Source: Carposina sasakii (taxonomy: Eukaryota > Arthropoda > Insecta > Lepidoptera > Carposinidae). Taken from it: DNA of 64,000 nt. The stretch is taken from positions 14,677,899-14,741,898 of the forward strand of contig CP053152.1 of assembly GCA_014607495.2 (NCBI GenBank), written 5' to 3'. The notes below the pieces were generated by a model. That model saw nothing but the letters and a program-made list of their open reading frames with translations, was not told the DNA's origin and searched no databases. This document shows, one piece after another, positions 45,450 to 56,122 of this stretch. Both the position numbers and the translations under genes were made by a program. Within the stretch, counting starts at the first letter, position 1. Every line of letters starts with the position of its first letter.

Positions 45450-45905
45450 CCATCGATTGCACCGCCATGTTGTTTTCGTGACGTCATCTCATCAGCCGCG
45501 GGCGACGCACGCCGATTGAAAAACAATACCGAACCACTTAATACGGCGGGCACGGGCATCCTGAACCGTTCATGTATTATAATGTTGGAGCATTGACGAG
45601 TTTATCCCGGCCCACTTTATTAAATGTCTGTTTTCGCGCTCTGCGTGCGTGTTGTTTGTTCATCCCGATTACCCATTCGCCCGGGGAGGTGCGCGACGTG
45701 CGTCGGATGCCAATTCCAAAATCGAAAATCAACTTTTTGTTTCGCGCGTTCTAATTTTAAAGAATGCCCGCGTTTTGTTTTTTGCTCGGATACATTTGAA
45801 TGGCGATTTAATCGGGGCGAAATTGGGCCGCAAATCGCAATGAATTTTGTTTTGAACCAGCCAGCGTTCCGTAATTCGTTTGAAAAAAGTTTATTTCGCC
45901 CTTAA
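45450..45905. other. GC/CpG-rich pocket, function unknown
   Basis: Clearly richer in CG than its flanks. Overlapping short frames exist on both strands (108 aa minus, 93 aa plus), but none has a motif or paired splice sites. It may be an intronic regulatory region, an alternative first exon or an old repeat. Confidence 0.35.
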
Positions 45906-46851
45906 ATTGTGTAATGATGAACTTTTCTTATTTGATTTAGAATAAAAAATATGCAATTAGCACGAACAAAAATAGAAAAGTAATTTGTTTAATGTAAGAA
46001 TTGATCAACAAATAAATAGACTTTATGATAGAAATACCACATAGTATGTACAATTTTTCAAAAATACCCACTCAAATGAAAAATTCTTCAAACGCCCAGA
46101 CGTTCGGATACACAATTTAAACCTGACACGGCGAAAGTTTCGCGTGCACAGCACATATTTTTCAGCTAGAAAAGGATGTTTTCCTCGACAACCGGTGATA
46201 ACGTTTCACAGTACTTTATTTATTATTTCCTGGCCCACCGGGCGGGTAAGTAGGTATGATATTTTGGTACATTAATGTACGGAAGACAGTAAATAAGCCC
46301 GCACCTCAGCCCTTGGGAGTGGCTGAATTATGTGATATCGCGGAAGATATATCAAATAGGGCCCCTTGTGCCGAATTTTGTAAAAATGCGACGGTAGAGT
46401 TATAGCCGTCCTTTAGCCGACTCGGTTTAGCGCCGGTTAAGTAGAATCAGGTTATTGTACGCGTTTTTCTTTGTCAGCGCTTTTGGATATATTTTTACTT
46501 AGATATGCTGCCATTTTTTTATTATACATGTTTTTTATTATACTATTATTTGCTACCTTACGATCGGTAGGCAGTCAATTGATAACCGTCAAAAGACTAC
46601 TTCGCAGCAGTTTTAAAAATTCGATCTGACGTTTGGAAAAATCAGCCCTTATATAATTACCAAATGTAAAGATTAGCAGTGACTATCTAGCGATTGCGTC
46701 CAGTTGTATTTTAAAAAACAAGGGTGCCGGATTTCCCATCCTAATAAAATGGGAAAGAAATGTGTTAAAGCTACTGATTTAGAAACATTTTGAACGCTGC
46801 ATAGTATGTAAGCTTATCATAGTTATGATAGTGTAATACCTTCGCTACTAA
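45906..46851. other. No recognised gene
   Basis: AT-rich intronic sequence. A ggcgggtaagtagg at 46240-46255 looks like a donor site but no exon frame supports it. Confidence 0.4.
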
Positions 46852-47145
46852 GCGGTGATAGCACAGTGGTTAAGACGTGTACCTTCCAAGCGGGAGGCGT
46901 AAGTTCGATCCCAGTCACGGGCCTGTACCAATGAATTTATTTAATGTACAGTTTTAATGTTGCAAAATTGTCACTTAGCTCGTGCCTCGGAAAGCACGTA
47001 AAACCGTTGGTCATGCGCCTGATCTCTCTTCGGTCGTGTCGGCTTTCCGTCCCATCGGACTATGAGAGTAACGGAATAGAGAGTGCATCTGTGTTTGCGC
47101 ACACACTTGTGCACTATACCTATAATATCTCCTGCGTGCCTGGCG
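46852..47145 (+). repeat. tRNA-derived SINE, family A, 3'-truncated
   Basis: Head gcggtgatagcacagtggtt and body as in the other copies; it stops at about cctgcgtgcctggcg, without the tail. Confidence 0.82.
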
Positions 47146-47274
47146 TGAATGTCTAGGTACTTTCGATAAACTCCTAGCACGTCTTGCACACTAGTTTCGA
47201 CTAAAGCTGTTTAATCTCTACTTAGATAACAAAGCTCAAAGATCCGCATCCCTATTTATAAATATATATTATCT

Positions 47275-47535
47275 ATAGAGGGTGATTTGTGGTCGTCAAC
47301 TTTTCCGAAAACTACGGAATCTCCTCATTATCACGATCATTTTTCTCCATAGAAGCACACACGGGAAGTGTCTGGTTTCCAAAATATTAGGGTCTTTCGC
47401 CCGATCAAGTAATTTTTTTTTTTTTTCAAAAAAAAATTACATCGTTACCCAACATTTTTTTGGCATAAACTTACTTTATTTGATGTATAAAGTACGTACC
47501 CTTCGTTAAGGGTGGCCACGAAAAAACACCCTGTA
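47275..47535. mobile_element. Mariner-like MITE, family G2, shorter copy
   Basis: Aligns at both ends with 25714-26100, ends ccctgta followed by TA; the middle is deleted and replaced by T/A runs. Confidence 0.7.
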
Positions 47536-47639
47536 TAACTTAATATACTCTCTAGTTTAAAGAAAATACACATGCAAATAATTTAGACAAAGGAACTCGG
47601 GAATTCATTCAGGTGATAAGGTAGTAAGTTCTCACTGAA

Positions 47640-47775
47640 TATTAACATCTGCCCCCCGCGATGCTGAACGTAACTGTGGGATTTCCCTTAGGATCTTGCA
47701 GTTCTGGCCCATTTGCTCCCCATCTGTTCCCCATTTGGGGAACATAGCCGTGTCTATATGTATGTATGTAAGTAA
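47640..47775 (+). repeat. Dispersed repeat, family O, with (TATG)n end
   Basis: Shares 'gatgctgaacgtaactgtgg' and 'gaacatagccgtgt' with 22987-23200 and ends tatatgtatgtatgtaag. Confidence 0.5.
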
Positions 47776-47850
47776 ATAATTTTGCAGAGATCACTAAATA
47801 CGTGATGGTATAAAATTAACGGCTTTTGTAGTTCTTATTACAGATTACTA

Positions 47851-48115
47851 TACAGGGTGTAACAAAAAGGGTATGTTTAGCGAAAAGCTATATGAACAGC
47901 CCACTGTAGAGAACCTATCCACAAAATTTGAGACCGGAAACCACATGTTTATTTTTCCGGATAGTATGGAGAATTTTTAAATATCTCAGGAATTTTCATA
48001 CAATCTTGAAAAATAAAAATGTGATTTCGAGTCTTAAATTTTGTAGATAGGTTCTCTATAGTGGGCTATTTACATAGCTTTTCACTTAACATACCCTTTT
48101 TTGTTACATCCTGTA
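47851..48115. mobile_element. Mariner-like MITE, family G, with TA target duplication
   Basis: Starts tacagggtgtaacaaaaagg and ends ttgttacatcctgta, with TA immediately outside both ends. Two inner arms, 'gagaacctatccacaaaatt' and 'aattttgtagataggttctc', also pair. Confidence 0.75.
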
Positions 48116-48250
48116 TAAGGCATTCGAAATAATCTGTACTAATCAACTTTACAGCTCCGAGCTGCTTGGAATTATCTATTAGAGGAACACGATTGGTGTA
48201 TGATACATGCATCCATAGCAACATATAGCAACATATAGCACATCTCAGAT

Positions 48251-48644
48251 TTATTTTGTATAGTTTATCCCGAAGGAAAGGCAAGGGGAACTAAGCTCAT
48301 ACAGCCATTGTCTTTAGTAAATTATTTCTGAATTTATGATAGATGATATTGATGATGATGAATGGAAATGTCGGGAAAATCCTCAAAATTTGTAAAGATC
48401 AAAAAAGAATTGCAGAAACAACTTACATGAGCCCATGAAGAGATCGTATTCCGACTAAAGTTTTACTCGGCTTACCTGCATATAAAACCATGCACAGGTA
48501 CTAGATTCACATCACAAGTAAACAAAATATAACTTATCTATCAGAAAACATCACTTTACGGACACATGCAAGCCATTTACAAATAAATTTTGATTTTCAC
48601 AAGAAAATTACACCTGCACCCTTTCAGCTTTTCCCGCCGAATCC
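48251..48644 (-). mobile_element. Short retroposon, family N, with 14-bp target duplication
   Basis: Flanked by AGCACATCTCAGAT at 48237-48250 and 48645-48658. Its interior matches 7506-7892 ('catgagcccatgaagagatc', 'ttttgattttcacaag'). The long target duplication and, in the other copy, the poly(A) tail argue for LINE-mediated retroposition. No coding frame. Confidence 0.75.
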
Positions 48645-48810
48645 AGCACATCTCAGATGGAAGGCAGCCCAAGCTCATGTCAGCCATTTTGTTTTAAAGT
48701 GGCAAGTTCAAACACTTTGTTGTTAACAAAAACTTATTCTTTTTTAGGCAAACACGTTTAGCTTCGTCAGTTATTCAATACAATGCGTGTTTCATTTAGA
48801 TATAAAATTC

Positions 48811-48884
48811 TTCACCCGAGTAGGAATCGAACCCACGACCACTGCAAACCGTGCCAGCCGCTCTAACCACTAAGCTACCGGGTC
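48811..48884 (-). repeat. tRNA-like SINE head, family B
   Basis: Minus-strand gacccggtagcttagtggtt, then gtgggttcgattcctactc. Only the head is clear here. Confidence 0.75.
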
Positions 48885-48933
48885 TATTATTTGGATATCG
48901 AATTTTACCATCTCTTTTCTAAATCTCTAATTG

Positions 48934-49108
48934 ACCCGGTAGTTTAGTGGTTAGAGCGGCTGGCACGGTTTGCAGTGGTCGTGGGTTCGATTTCCACTCG
49001 GGTGAAGAAACTTTTCCGTTTCTTTATTAATAATTTTATGATACTCGTATATAATATCTTGACTAAGATAAATTTTTAAAAACACTTTTCCATTAATATA
49101 ATCCGTTT
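48934..49108 (+). repeat. tRNA-like SINE, family B, head-to-head with the previous copy
   Basis: Plus-strand gacccggtagtttagtggtt, then gtgggttcgatttccactc and a body ending ataatccg. The two heads face each other across 49 bp and could pair as a 70-bp cruciform. Confidence 0.78.
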
Positions 49109-50479
49109 ATCTATATTAGTTGGTAATACCACGTTCTAATATGCATACAACACTTTATAATCTGTAACGTGCCGTGATTTTCCAATTCAAAGCTAAAATT
49201 CTAAACCTAAACCCCCTACTTCAACTGCAGAAACTAGGCTACGCTCTACGTCTCTATTATGGTGTAGTTCAAATTATAAGAGGTAGGCGTTTCACCAAGT
49301 AATTCATTTAAACGACGGCGCTAGTTGCTCTGTATTATTACTGAGTGCATTCTTTGCATCTTTGCATTAAAGAGTATTGGTTCCGAAATCATGCACGGGA
49401 GTTATTTTTACGAAACGGAATTAATAGTCTATTATTTAGACTACCTACCAAGATACTGCAAGGAGGAAAAGGATAATTAATCACCTAGCTACTGTTAGTT
49501 TTAGTAATGAGATATACCTATATAGATACGAAACTTTTATTCCCTTTTTTATCTTTTGACATCAGTAACCCTAGTTCTTTCTTCGTCGTTTTACTGGCGG
49601 ACGACAGATTTGTGATACGCTTGATTCTTATGTACCTAGTTCCCGAAGAAATCCTTTCTTGTTTCTCATTTATACTTTTAAAGACCGAACAGCCCGTTTT
49701 TAGCTTCCAACGTCCAGTAGTTTCGGCTGTGTGTTTTCCGTCAGTCAGTCAGTCAGTCAGTCAGAGTGTTACATACATATGTACAGCTTATTTTAAAGTA
49801 CGAGTGCCATTATCGCTTATGCCTTGAACCACTCTATTTCATGATGTTCGCTCACGCGCCCCGCCCGGCGACAACTTCATTAAAACCGCTGCACAAACAC
49901 ACGGGACACAGCCATGAGACTCTTTGTGCACCAATCAAATTTTTCCCGCAAAAATTCAGCGCTGCACGAGCTAGTCTCAGCCAGGTTTGGTCCTGCCTTT
50001 TTTCCCGCTCAAATGGTTTTTGGGTTAGTTTAGTTTTGTATGTGCAGTGCGCCTTTTATAGAACGCGAAAACATTTTTTGTTCCTAACTTGAAAAGCTAT
50101 GGAGTAGTAACTACTGCTGTATTGATTTCTAACTTGCCCACGTTTGCCACCGATAGCTTAGCGTTAAAGATGACTACGCGAACTTACTACTTACTTACTT
50201 GAACTTACTACTACTAAGCTACTAATTTAAAGAATCCTATTTTGTTATCTATCGATTATAGAGCACAAGCTTTTTAAACTGGAAGGATAATACCAAATAT
50301 CATGTTTGATGGGCGAGCGTTAGAAAATAAGGGTGCCGTTTTATTGTAGAATGTGTTTCACCAAACGGTCCTTTGAACGAGGGCGATAGTTACAATATGT
50401 ATGCCTACATCATCTGTGTTACTGCATACAAAAAATGTTGGTTCTGAAATCAGCTCTAATAGCATGACCAGCAAAACAC
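49109..50479. other. No recognised gene; (GTCA)n microsatellite at 49739-49763
   Basis: Two overlapping plus frames (106 and 108 aa at 49507-50092) lack any domain and cross the microsatellite. 49850-49995 is GC-richer. A (tactact)-type tract lies near 50185-50215. Confidence 0.45.
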
Positions 50480-50612
50480 GATATGATAAACCGATATATC
50501 GACATATAGCCTGTCAAAATACGATAACTATAGCCGCCATGTTGAATTTTGTATGGGTACGCGATACAATATCCTTTATCGATATCCACAATGCGTGGTC
50601 ATGATAGGGGGC
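50480..50612 (+). repeat. Unnamed dispersed repeat, family M
   Basis: Second copy of 31047-31175, with 'gatatgataaaccgatata' and 'tatccacaatgcgtggtcat'. Confidence 0.55.
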
Positions 50613-51589
50613 CAGGCATAGGAGTTATTCTATGAAATGGACTCTACATAGGAGCCGTTACTTACTGATTCGAATTTGGTGGGCTACCAGCTTATATAGC
50701 AGTGTAAAGGAACATCTCGCTTCTACAAAGGAAACACTCCTGTTCACTGTAACCTCTTTGAGCTGTATTTGTGAATTCGCTTCCATGTTTCCTAAGTACT
50801 TAGCTGTGGTACTATTTGCGCGATAGATTTTGCACTGCATAAGTCTTACTTAAGTATCCAAGTTAGATTCAATTTACACAGATAAAGTTCAATAATATAG
50901 GTACGGTTCAAAAATCTGTTTATTTCTTACATTTAGAAACATACATTTTCGTTCTAACGTTAGTGATGGTAAATGATAACAAAGCGGTTTCAATCCCGCT
51001 CAAAACGAAATTACTTTCTCAAAGGAAAACAATACAAAGTAAAACACGCAACACCTTACAAAAACAAGTGTAGAAAACTGTCCCTAAAAGAATACGAGGG
51101 AACGAAAACTCAACAGATCGAAACAAACTTAAGAGAAAAAAAAAACTTCAAAAACCGAGACGCCATAAATGAAATAGAAAAGGACAAGGGTAAGCGATGA
51201 TGGGGTCTTAAGAAAGTAGGGTAAAGTGTGAAGGACGGCGCTATTCTGGGTGACGTTAGATAGAATGGGACAGAAACTGCAATATTGTGACGAGAATCAT
51301 TCGCATGGATTTTTTGCTTTTAAGATAAGCTTCTATGATATGAAACTTCACCGAGTTCGACAAACAGCGAAGCTCATGTCAACTATTTACAAAAATGGGT
51401 ATTCGTCTATTTTTAGCAGACTTTCGAGAAAAAAAAATTGTGGGGAGATCTAATGATACAGTAAGATTACCTATAAGGAAAAACATATTAGTTGCGCCTA
51501 TAATGTTACAAGTAAAAAATACTATTACTGCATCAAAAGATATAGCCTTTTGGGGAGAGATAAACATTTTACCAAGAGCCTTATTATAA
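50613..51589. other. No recognised gene
   Basis: A Lys-rich 75-aa frame (50973-51200) and others near 51250-51589 lack motifs. Confidence 0.45.
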
Positions 51590-51693
51590 ATATTAATAAG
51601 AAAATGAAAAAAAAAAAATTCATCCGAGTGAGATTTGAACTCGCGACCTCTCGGATTCCGTGCATTGCTCTAACCAACTGAGCTATCGGGTCA
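51590..51693 (-). repeat. tRNA-like SINE, family B
   Basis: Minus-strand gacccgatagctcagttgg head; the copy ends in an A-rich 'aaaatgaaaaaaaaaaaatt' on the plus strand. Confidence 0.72.
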
Positions 51694-51822
51694 CTTAACT
51701 TATTCCTAGTGTAGATAAATGAACCGCTTTATTCCTAGTGTAGATAAATAAACCGCCGAAGAAATCGAATTATTCTTAATTTTAAATATAGATATATATA
51801 TATGTAATAAAAAATTACTTAC

Positions 51823-51902
51823 GTGTTAAGCTCGAGGTCCAGTCGGAACTTATGGTTGAAAGCTTTGATGAGCAGTGATGTCCGATGAAAGTGTTTGCCA
51901 GT
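51823..51902 (-). CDS. ADAM-family gene (mind-meld-like), prodomain exon B
   Basis: Minus-strand exon of 80 nt: acceptor ttgttacag and donor aacac|gtaagt. It starts on a codon boundary and encodes [19 protein letters not shown] and RLDLELN plus two bases. In ADAM proteins this block (.. SLLIKAF.. F.LDLELN) follows the segment coded by exon A, and exon A ends on a codon boundary, so A joins B directly in the mRNA. On this minus strand, however, B lies 46 kb upstream of A and 10 kb upstream of C, which is the wrong order. Splice sites and coding quality give no sign of decay. A misordered scaffold is favoured over a duplicated exon; see findings. Confidence 0.85.
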
Positions 51903-52124
51903 CTGTAACAAGATAAATTATATTTTAACACTTACAAATGTCAATGTAATAGTCATTAGGGGCATTATGATAGTCATTAGGGGCATTATGGGTTATGGGT
52001 CTGAATTATATATTGAACATATTTTTAAATGATATATTTGATTGATTGTGAAATGTTTGCAATATCTGTCATATTGTGCTTTAAAAATGACAAAAATAGT
52101 ACAAAATTTACTTTGAATTTTTAC

Positions 52125-52258
52125 ATACATTCATATACATACATATAATCATGCCTTTATCCCTTACGGGGTAAGCAGAGCACCAAGGGCCGATAGGACC
52201 ACATGGTGCCACTTCTGACCAATTTTGAGGGTATAGTTGAGATGTACAAGTTCGGTTG
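52125..52258 (-). repeat. Family D repeat, 3' part, minus orientation
   Basis: catacatataatcatgcctt at the left through 'accacatggtgccacttctg'. Confidence 0.75.
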
Positions 52259-52322
52259 AATTTTTAGTTTGGAAGTTTGTTGGGTAACAAAAATTAACGT
52301 AATGTTATTTCTTTGACCATTT

Positions 52323-52350
52323 CGCTCGTTTAAAACTACAACGTGTCACA
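52323..52350 (+). repeat. Left TIR of the 3.8 kb transposon
   Basis: Starts cgctcgtttaaaactacaac and ends gtgtcaca. A diverged second copy (gtttaagacaacaacgtg) lies about 245 bp inside, at 52569-52592. Confidence 0.85.
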
Positions 52351-52938
52351 GTGGCATAACTCGGTTTTGTGTATTTACCACCATTTTATTCACCGTACCC
52401 GAATCTATTTAGTGCAAAAACGTGTTATAATTTAAGCCAATACTGACAAAAATATGAGGAAAAGAGAGGGCATGTCACGATGTAGCGCTGTCCCGTTCGG
52501 CAGCTAAGCTTATTACCACACCGCTCCACCTCAGTGTGACAGTGCAGCGCGCGAGAGTATTTGCTCGCGGTTTAAGACAACAACGTGTCACGACCTGCAT
52601 GACACCTTATTGGAGTAAAGGTAAGTTATTTTATTACTTATTTATTTTATTCTATAGTGTGTCACACTTATTATGTAGCATTTTAGTATTAAAAAATTAA
52701 TTGATCGTACTTGCTCATCACTTTAATAGCACGTTGTTCCTTTGAAAATTACGAAAATAAAATGGCTTGTGTTAGCATGTCACGTTGTATGCAATAAACT
52801 TTTATACTTATTTAAATTCACGCTTCGTTTATAACAGGATGTCGCGGTACATCTTTGAAATATTGTTATTAAATTAAGAAGTTCATAGTTTTGTCACATT
52901 GTTTATAATAATATTTTACAAATAAAGCTTTTTTCAAG

Positions 52939-53376
52939 ATGGGGTCACGATCAAGAAGAATGATAGAAATGGCGAATGAAAATTATCATCCAGCAAAGCG
53001 TCGGCGTAGTAATTCTTCTAGCTCCAGCTCATCTAGAAGCTCAGGTGAGAAATCCTTCATCGAAGATAGCGACGATTCCGTTAGAGACCCGAATTTCACC
53101 GTCAACAAAGTAATTGAAGAAAGTTCAGAATATGATGAAGAAGCTTACACCTTGACAACACTGACTACAGTACCTTTAAACGAATTGTCACAAGACTTAA
53201 TAAATAGTGCAGGGATAGAAAATTGTGTTTCCAGCACTATAGACCAATTCATAGCTACATCTGAAGATCCTATTGTTGCGGATTTAATATGCGATCAGGA
53301 AGAAAATGCAAACACACCACAGGATGAGGCTCGTGAAGATGTCGTGGCAAAGAATACTGAAAATAAAACAAATTAA
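52939..53376 (+). CDS. N-terminal part of the transposase-like protein, up to an in-frame TAA
   Basis: 145 residues starting MGSRSRRMIEMANENYHPAK, followed by a Ser-rich basic stretch and then an acidic, disordered segment. It ends at TAA (53374-53376). The same frame stays open on the other side of this stop through 15 codons (ITLTKKGKKKQRREE) into the Met of the main frame, so the two frames are one 730-codon gene with a single stop. I see no GT..AG pair nearby that would splice it out. A nonsense mutation is the simplest reading; readthrough is possible. Basic, low-complexity N-termini are usual in transposases. Confidence 0.7.
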   Translation: MGSRSRRMIEMANENYHPAKRRRSNSSSSSSSRSSGEKSFIEDSDDSVRDPNFTVNKVIEESSEYDEEAYTLTTLTTVPLNELSQDLINSAGIENCVSSTIDQFIATSEDPIVADLICDQEENANTPQDEAREDVVAKNTENKTN

Positions 53377-53421
53377 ATTACTCTGACAAAGAAGGGGAAG
53401 AAGAAACAAAGACGAGAAGAA

Positions 53422-55131
53422 ATGTGGAAGAAAAATATCGCGAAAGAACTAAGAAACACCGGAAAATCCTACACTTCCATCAGGACTACGAAAGTTGTGC
53501 CAGAACGTCAAATGAAGGAGCCTTGCAAAGATAACTGTTCATTTAAATGTCAAATTAATTTTACCGTAGAACAGCGAAAACAACTACATGAAGATTACTG
53601 GAATTTGGGTAGTATTGAAAAACAATGGACGTTTGTTGCCAACTCTACCGAAGTTATCGTTCCCAAAGTTCGATATGTGAAAATAGACTCCGAGGGAAAC
53701 CAGATTCAGTCCAAGCGTCAACATGTCAATGCATACTATTTTATGTCATCAGGTAAAAAAATTAGAGTGTGTAAGTTATTTTTTAAAAATACATTGGCCA
53801 TCAACAACCGTCCCATAGAGACAGCTCTGAAGAAAAAAAATAACAACACAAACATTGCTAAAATGAAGGATAAGCGTGGATCACATGGGAAGCAACCAAA
53901 AATTAATGACGATTTGAAGGCTGACGTATTATCCTTTATTAACGCTATACCTAAAATAGAATCGCATTACACCCGAGCTAATACGACCAAACAGTACATT
54001 GATGGTAGCAAATCTGTAGCAGATCTGCATAGAGATTACGTTGAACTATGTAAATCTAACAATGCACCTTACACGAGTTATGCCATTTTCTATCGCACTT
54101 TTAATCAGGACTTTAATATATCGTTCTTTACGCCCAAAAAGGACCTTTGTGATACCTGCGAAGGTTACAAAAATAGCTCCAATGAAGAAAAAATATTTAT
54201 GAAGGAATCCTATGATAAGCACCTTCGAGAAAAACAACTTTCCCGAATCGAAAAGGAGAATGACAAGAAGAAAACTGATACAGTGGTTGCTGTCTATGAT
54301 CTGCAAGCTGTGTTTCAATGCCCGAAAGGAGAAATATCCGTATTTTATTATAAATCAAAACTAAATGTTCTGAACCTAACAATCTATGACATACAGCAAA
54401 ACCAAGTTGAAAGCTTTGTTTGGGACGAATCCAATGCGAATAGAGGAGTGAATGAAATAGGAACTTGTGTCTTTAACTATCTGGAAAAGGTTTGCGGAGC
54501 AGGTAAGGATTTAGACGTCATTTTTTATTCTGATAATTGCCCTGGCCAGCAAAAAAATAAATTCATGGTGGCTATGTACTTATTTGCGGTACAAAACTTT
54601 CCAAACTTAAAATCAATCACACATAAGTTTCTCATTAAAGGACACACGCAGAATGAAGGTGATTCTGCACATTCTCAAATTGAAAGGCAGGTGAAAAGAC
54701 AATTGAGAAGTGGACCCATGTACACTCCAGATGCCTTTATAGCTGCAATAAAAGCTTCTAGAAAAAAAAGCTCTCCTATTCACGTTACAGAAATGTGTTA
54801 TTCAGATATTTATGATTGGAAGGATGTCTGTAGTCAAATGAATTTGGCTATCAACAAAGATGAGAATAACAAATCTGTTAAATTGGCAGGTCTTAAAGTT
54901 ATCATGGTTCAAAAGTCTGAACCACGAGCTATTTATTTCAAAACGTCATATGAAGAAACAGAATTTCAGAAAGCGCTTGTGATAAAAAGGAAGGAGGATA
55001 TAGACGTAGAAGTTAAAAGAGCTTATACTAATAAGCCAGGATTGGCTGACAGAAAAAAAAGTGACCTTATAGATTTAGTTAACAAGAAAATGATACCGTC
55101 CTATTATAGAGCATTTTTCGAATCCCTTTAA
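53422..55131 (+). CDS. DDE-type transposase-like protein (DUF7869-like family)
   Basis: 569 residues with no interruption. Order of features: basic WKKNIAKELRNTG start; a Cys cluster (PCKDNCSFKC, about 35-44); a helical QRKQLHEDYW region; a second CDTC pair (about 237); then an RNase H-like core. Candidate acidic residues are D293 in AVYDLQ, D371 in FYSDNCPGQQKN, and E412/D414 in HTQNEGDSAHSQIE. Proteins with the YSDNC.GQ.KN block are common, multicopy and unnamed in arthropod genomes. I infer a transposase because the gene is alone inside TIRs. It belongs to none of the superfamilies I can identify with confidence. Apart from the upstream stop the copy looks recent. Confidence 0.75.
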   Translation: MWKKNIAKELRNTGKSYTSIRTTKVVPERQMKEPCKDNCSFKCQINFTVEQRKQLHEDYWNLGSIEKQWTFVANSTEVIVPKVRYVKIDSEGNQIQSKRQHVNAYYFMSSGKKIRVCKLFFKNTLAINNRPIETALKKKNNNTNIAKMKDKRGSHGKQPKINDDLKADVLSFINAIPKIESHYTRANTTKQYIDGSKSVADLHRDYVELCKSNNAPYTSYAIFYRTFNQDFNISFFTPKKDLCDTCEGYKNSSNEEKIFMKESYDKHLREKQLSRIEKENDKKKTDTVVAVYDLQAVFQCPKGEISVFYYKSKLNVLNLTIYDIQQNQVESFVWDESNANRGVNEIGTCVFNYLEKVCGAGKDLDVIFYSDNCPGQQKNKFMVAMYLFAVQNFPNLKSITHKFLIKGHTQNEGDSAHSQIERQVKRQLRSGPMYTPDAFIAAIKASRKKSSPIHVTEMCYSDIYDWKDVCSQMNLAINKDENNKSVKLAGLKVIMVQKSEPRAIYFKTSYEETEFQKALVIKRKEDIDVEVKRAYTNKPGLADRKKSDLIDLVNKKMIPSYYRAFFESL

Positions 55132-56122
55132 TTCTTTTATAATTTTTTTAATTTTGTTATTGTTTTTTGGAGTTTGAGATTTATCTCATGTTTATGATAA
55201 GTACTTTCTAAAATAGAAATTCATGCATGATAAAATCATGCATATTTTTAAAATAAGATGACCTACCTACTTCTAAAGTTAATTTTGAGACTGATACTGT
55301 AAATAAGGGAAGTGAGATTAATATTAGTACCTAGTTCTGTTCCTCAAAAAAGATTGATTGTGATATTTCCTAGATCTTTTATAGGTTCGCAAATAGTCAA
55401 TATACCTAAGTCATTATGGTTATTGTAAAAGAAGTACCTGTCTAATTATAAGTATAAACTATGTACAGAAGCTGCCCTTATAAAAAACATGTTTTATGAT
55501 TAAATAAGTATTATAAAAAATAGTAAGTACCTTGTGATACTTTAGCGGTACTTTTCCATTTAAACCTTTCTTTTGCTACAAATTTTGCCATATACGACAC
55601 TATAATTAATCTTTCTATAATTCATGACACCAGTTTAAATTATTATTTTTAGCCGTAGGATTGTTTAGACTGATAATTAAGGTTTCAATTTAGGTATAAA
55701 AGACGCTACTTACTTATTTTTGTATTATTTGTTTGTTTGATACTGATTATAAAACTTGTAAGTTACACTTTAACTAGTTGTTTTTTTCAATAAATACTCT
55801 TATTATAATTTCAACACCGTGTTATTATTCTGTACTACATTCTAAAATATCTTCATTTTATTACCTATAACGTGATATAACCCTATGTCAGTCAGTAAGT
55901 TCATTATTTTTAGAGAAAGAACGTGACATGTAGGGACTTTTTTTATAAAACTACAATTTCACAAAAAAAATATGCATAAATCAATGACATTTTCACTGAA
56001 ATTGATAGTTTATTAGTGAAATTTAAAACGGGCATAAAAATCTTTTTTGTAGCTATCTTACTTTAAAAGTTATAAGAATAAAAAAGTTTCAAAGTCGTTT
56101 TCCCAAAATTCTAGTTTTTCGT
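55132..56122. other. 3' non-coding part of the transposon
   Basis: AT-rich, with possible polyadenylation signals (aataaa at about 55790) and a gaacgtgacatg motif at 55919-55930, the reverse complement of the left-end subterminal motif. Confidence 0.6.

Noticed and set aside
46240..46256. Possible splice donor cgggtaagtagg
   Set aside because: No open, protein-like exon precedes it on the plus strand.
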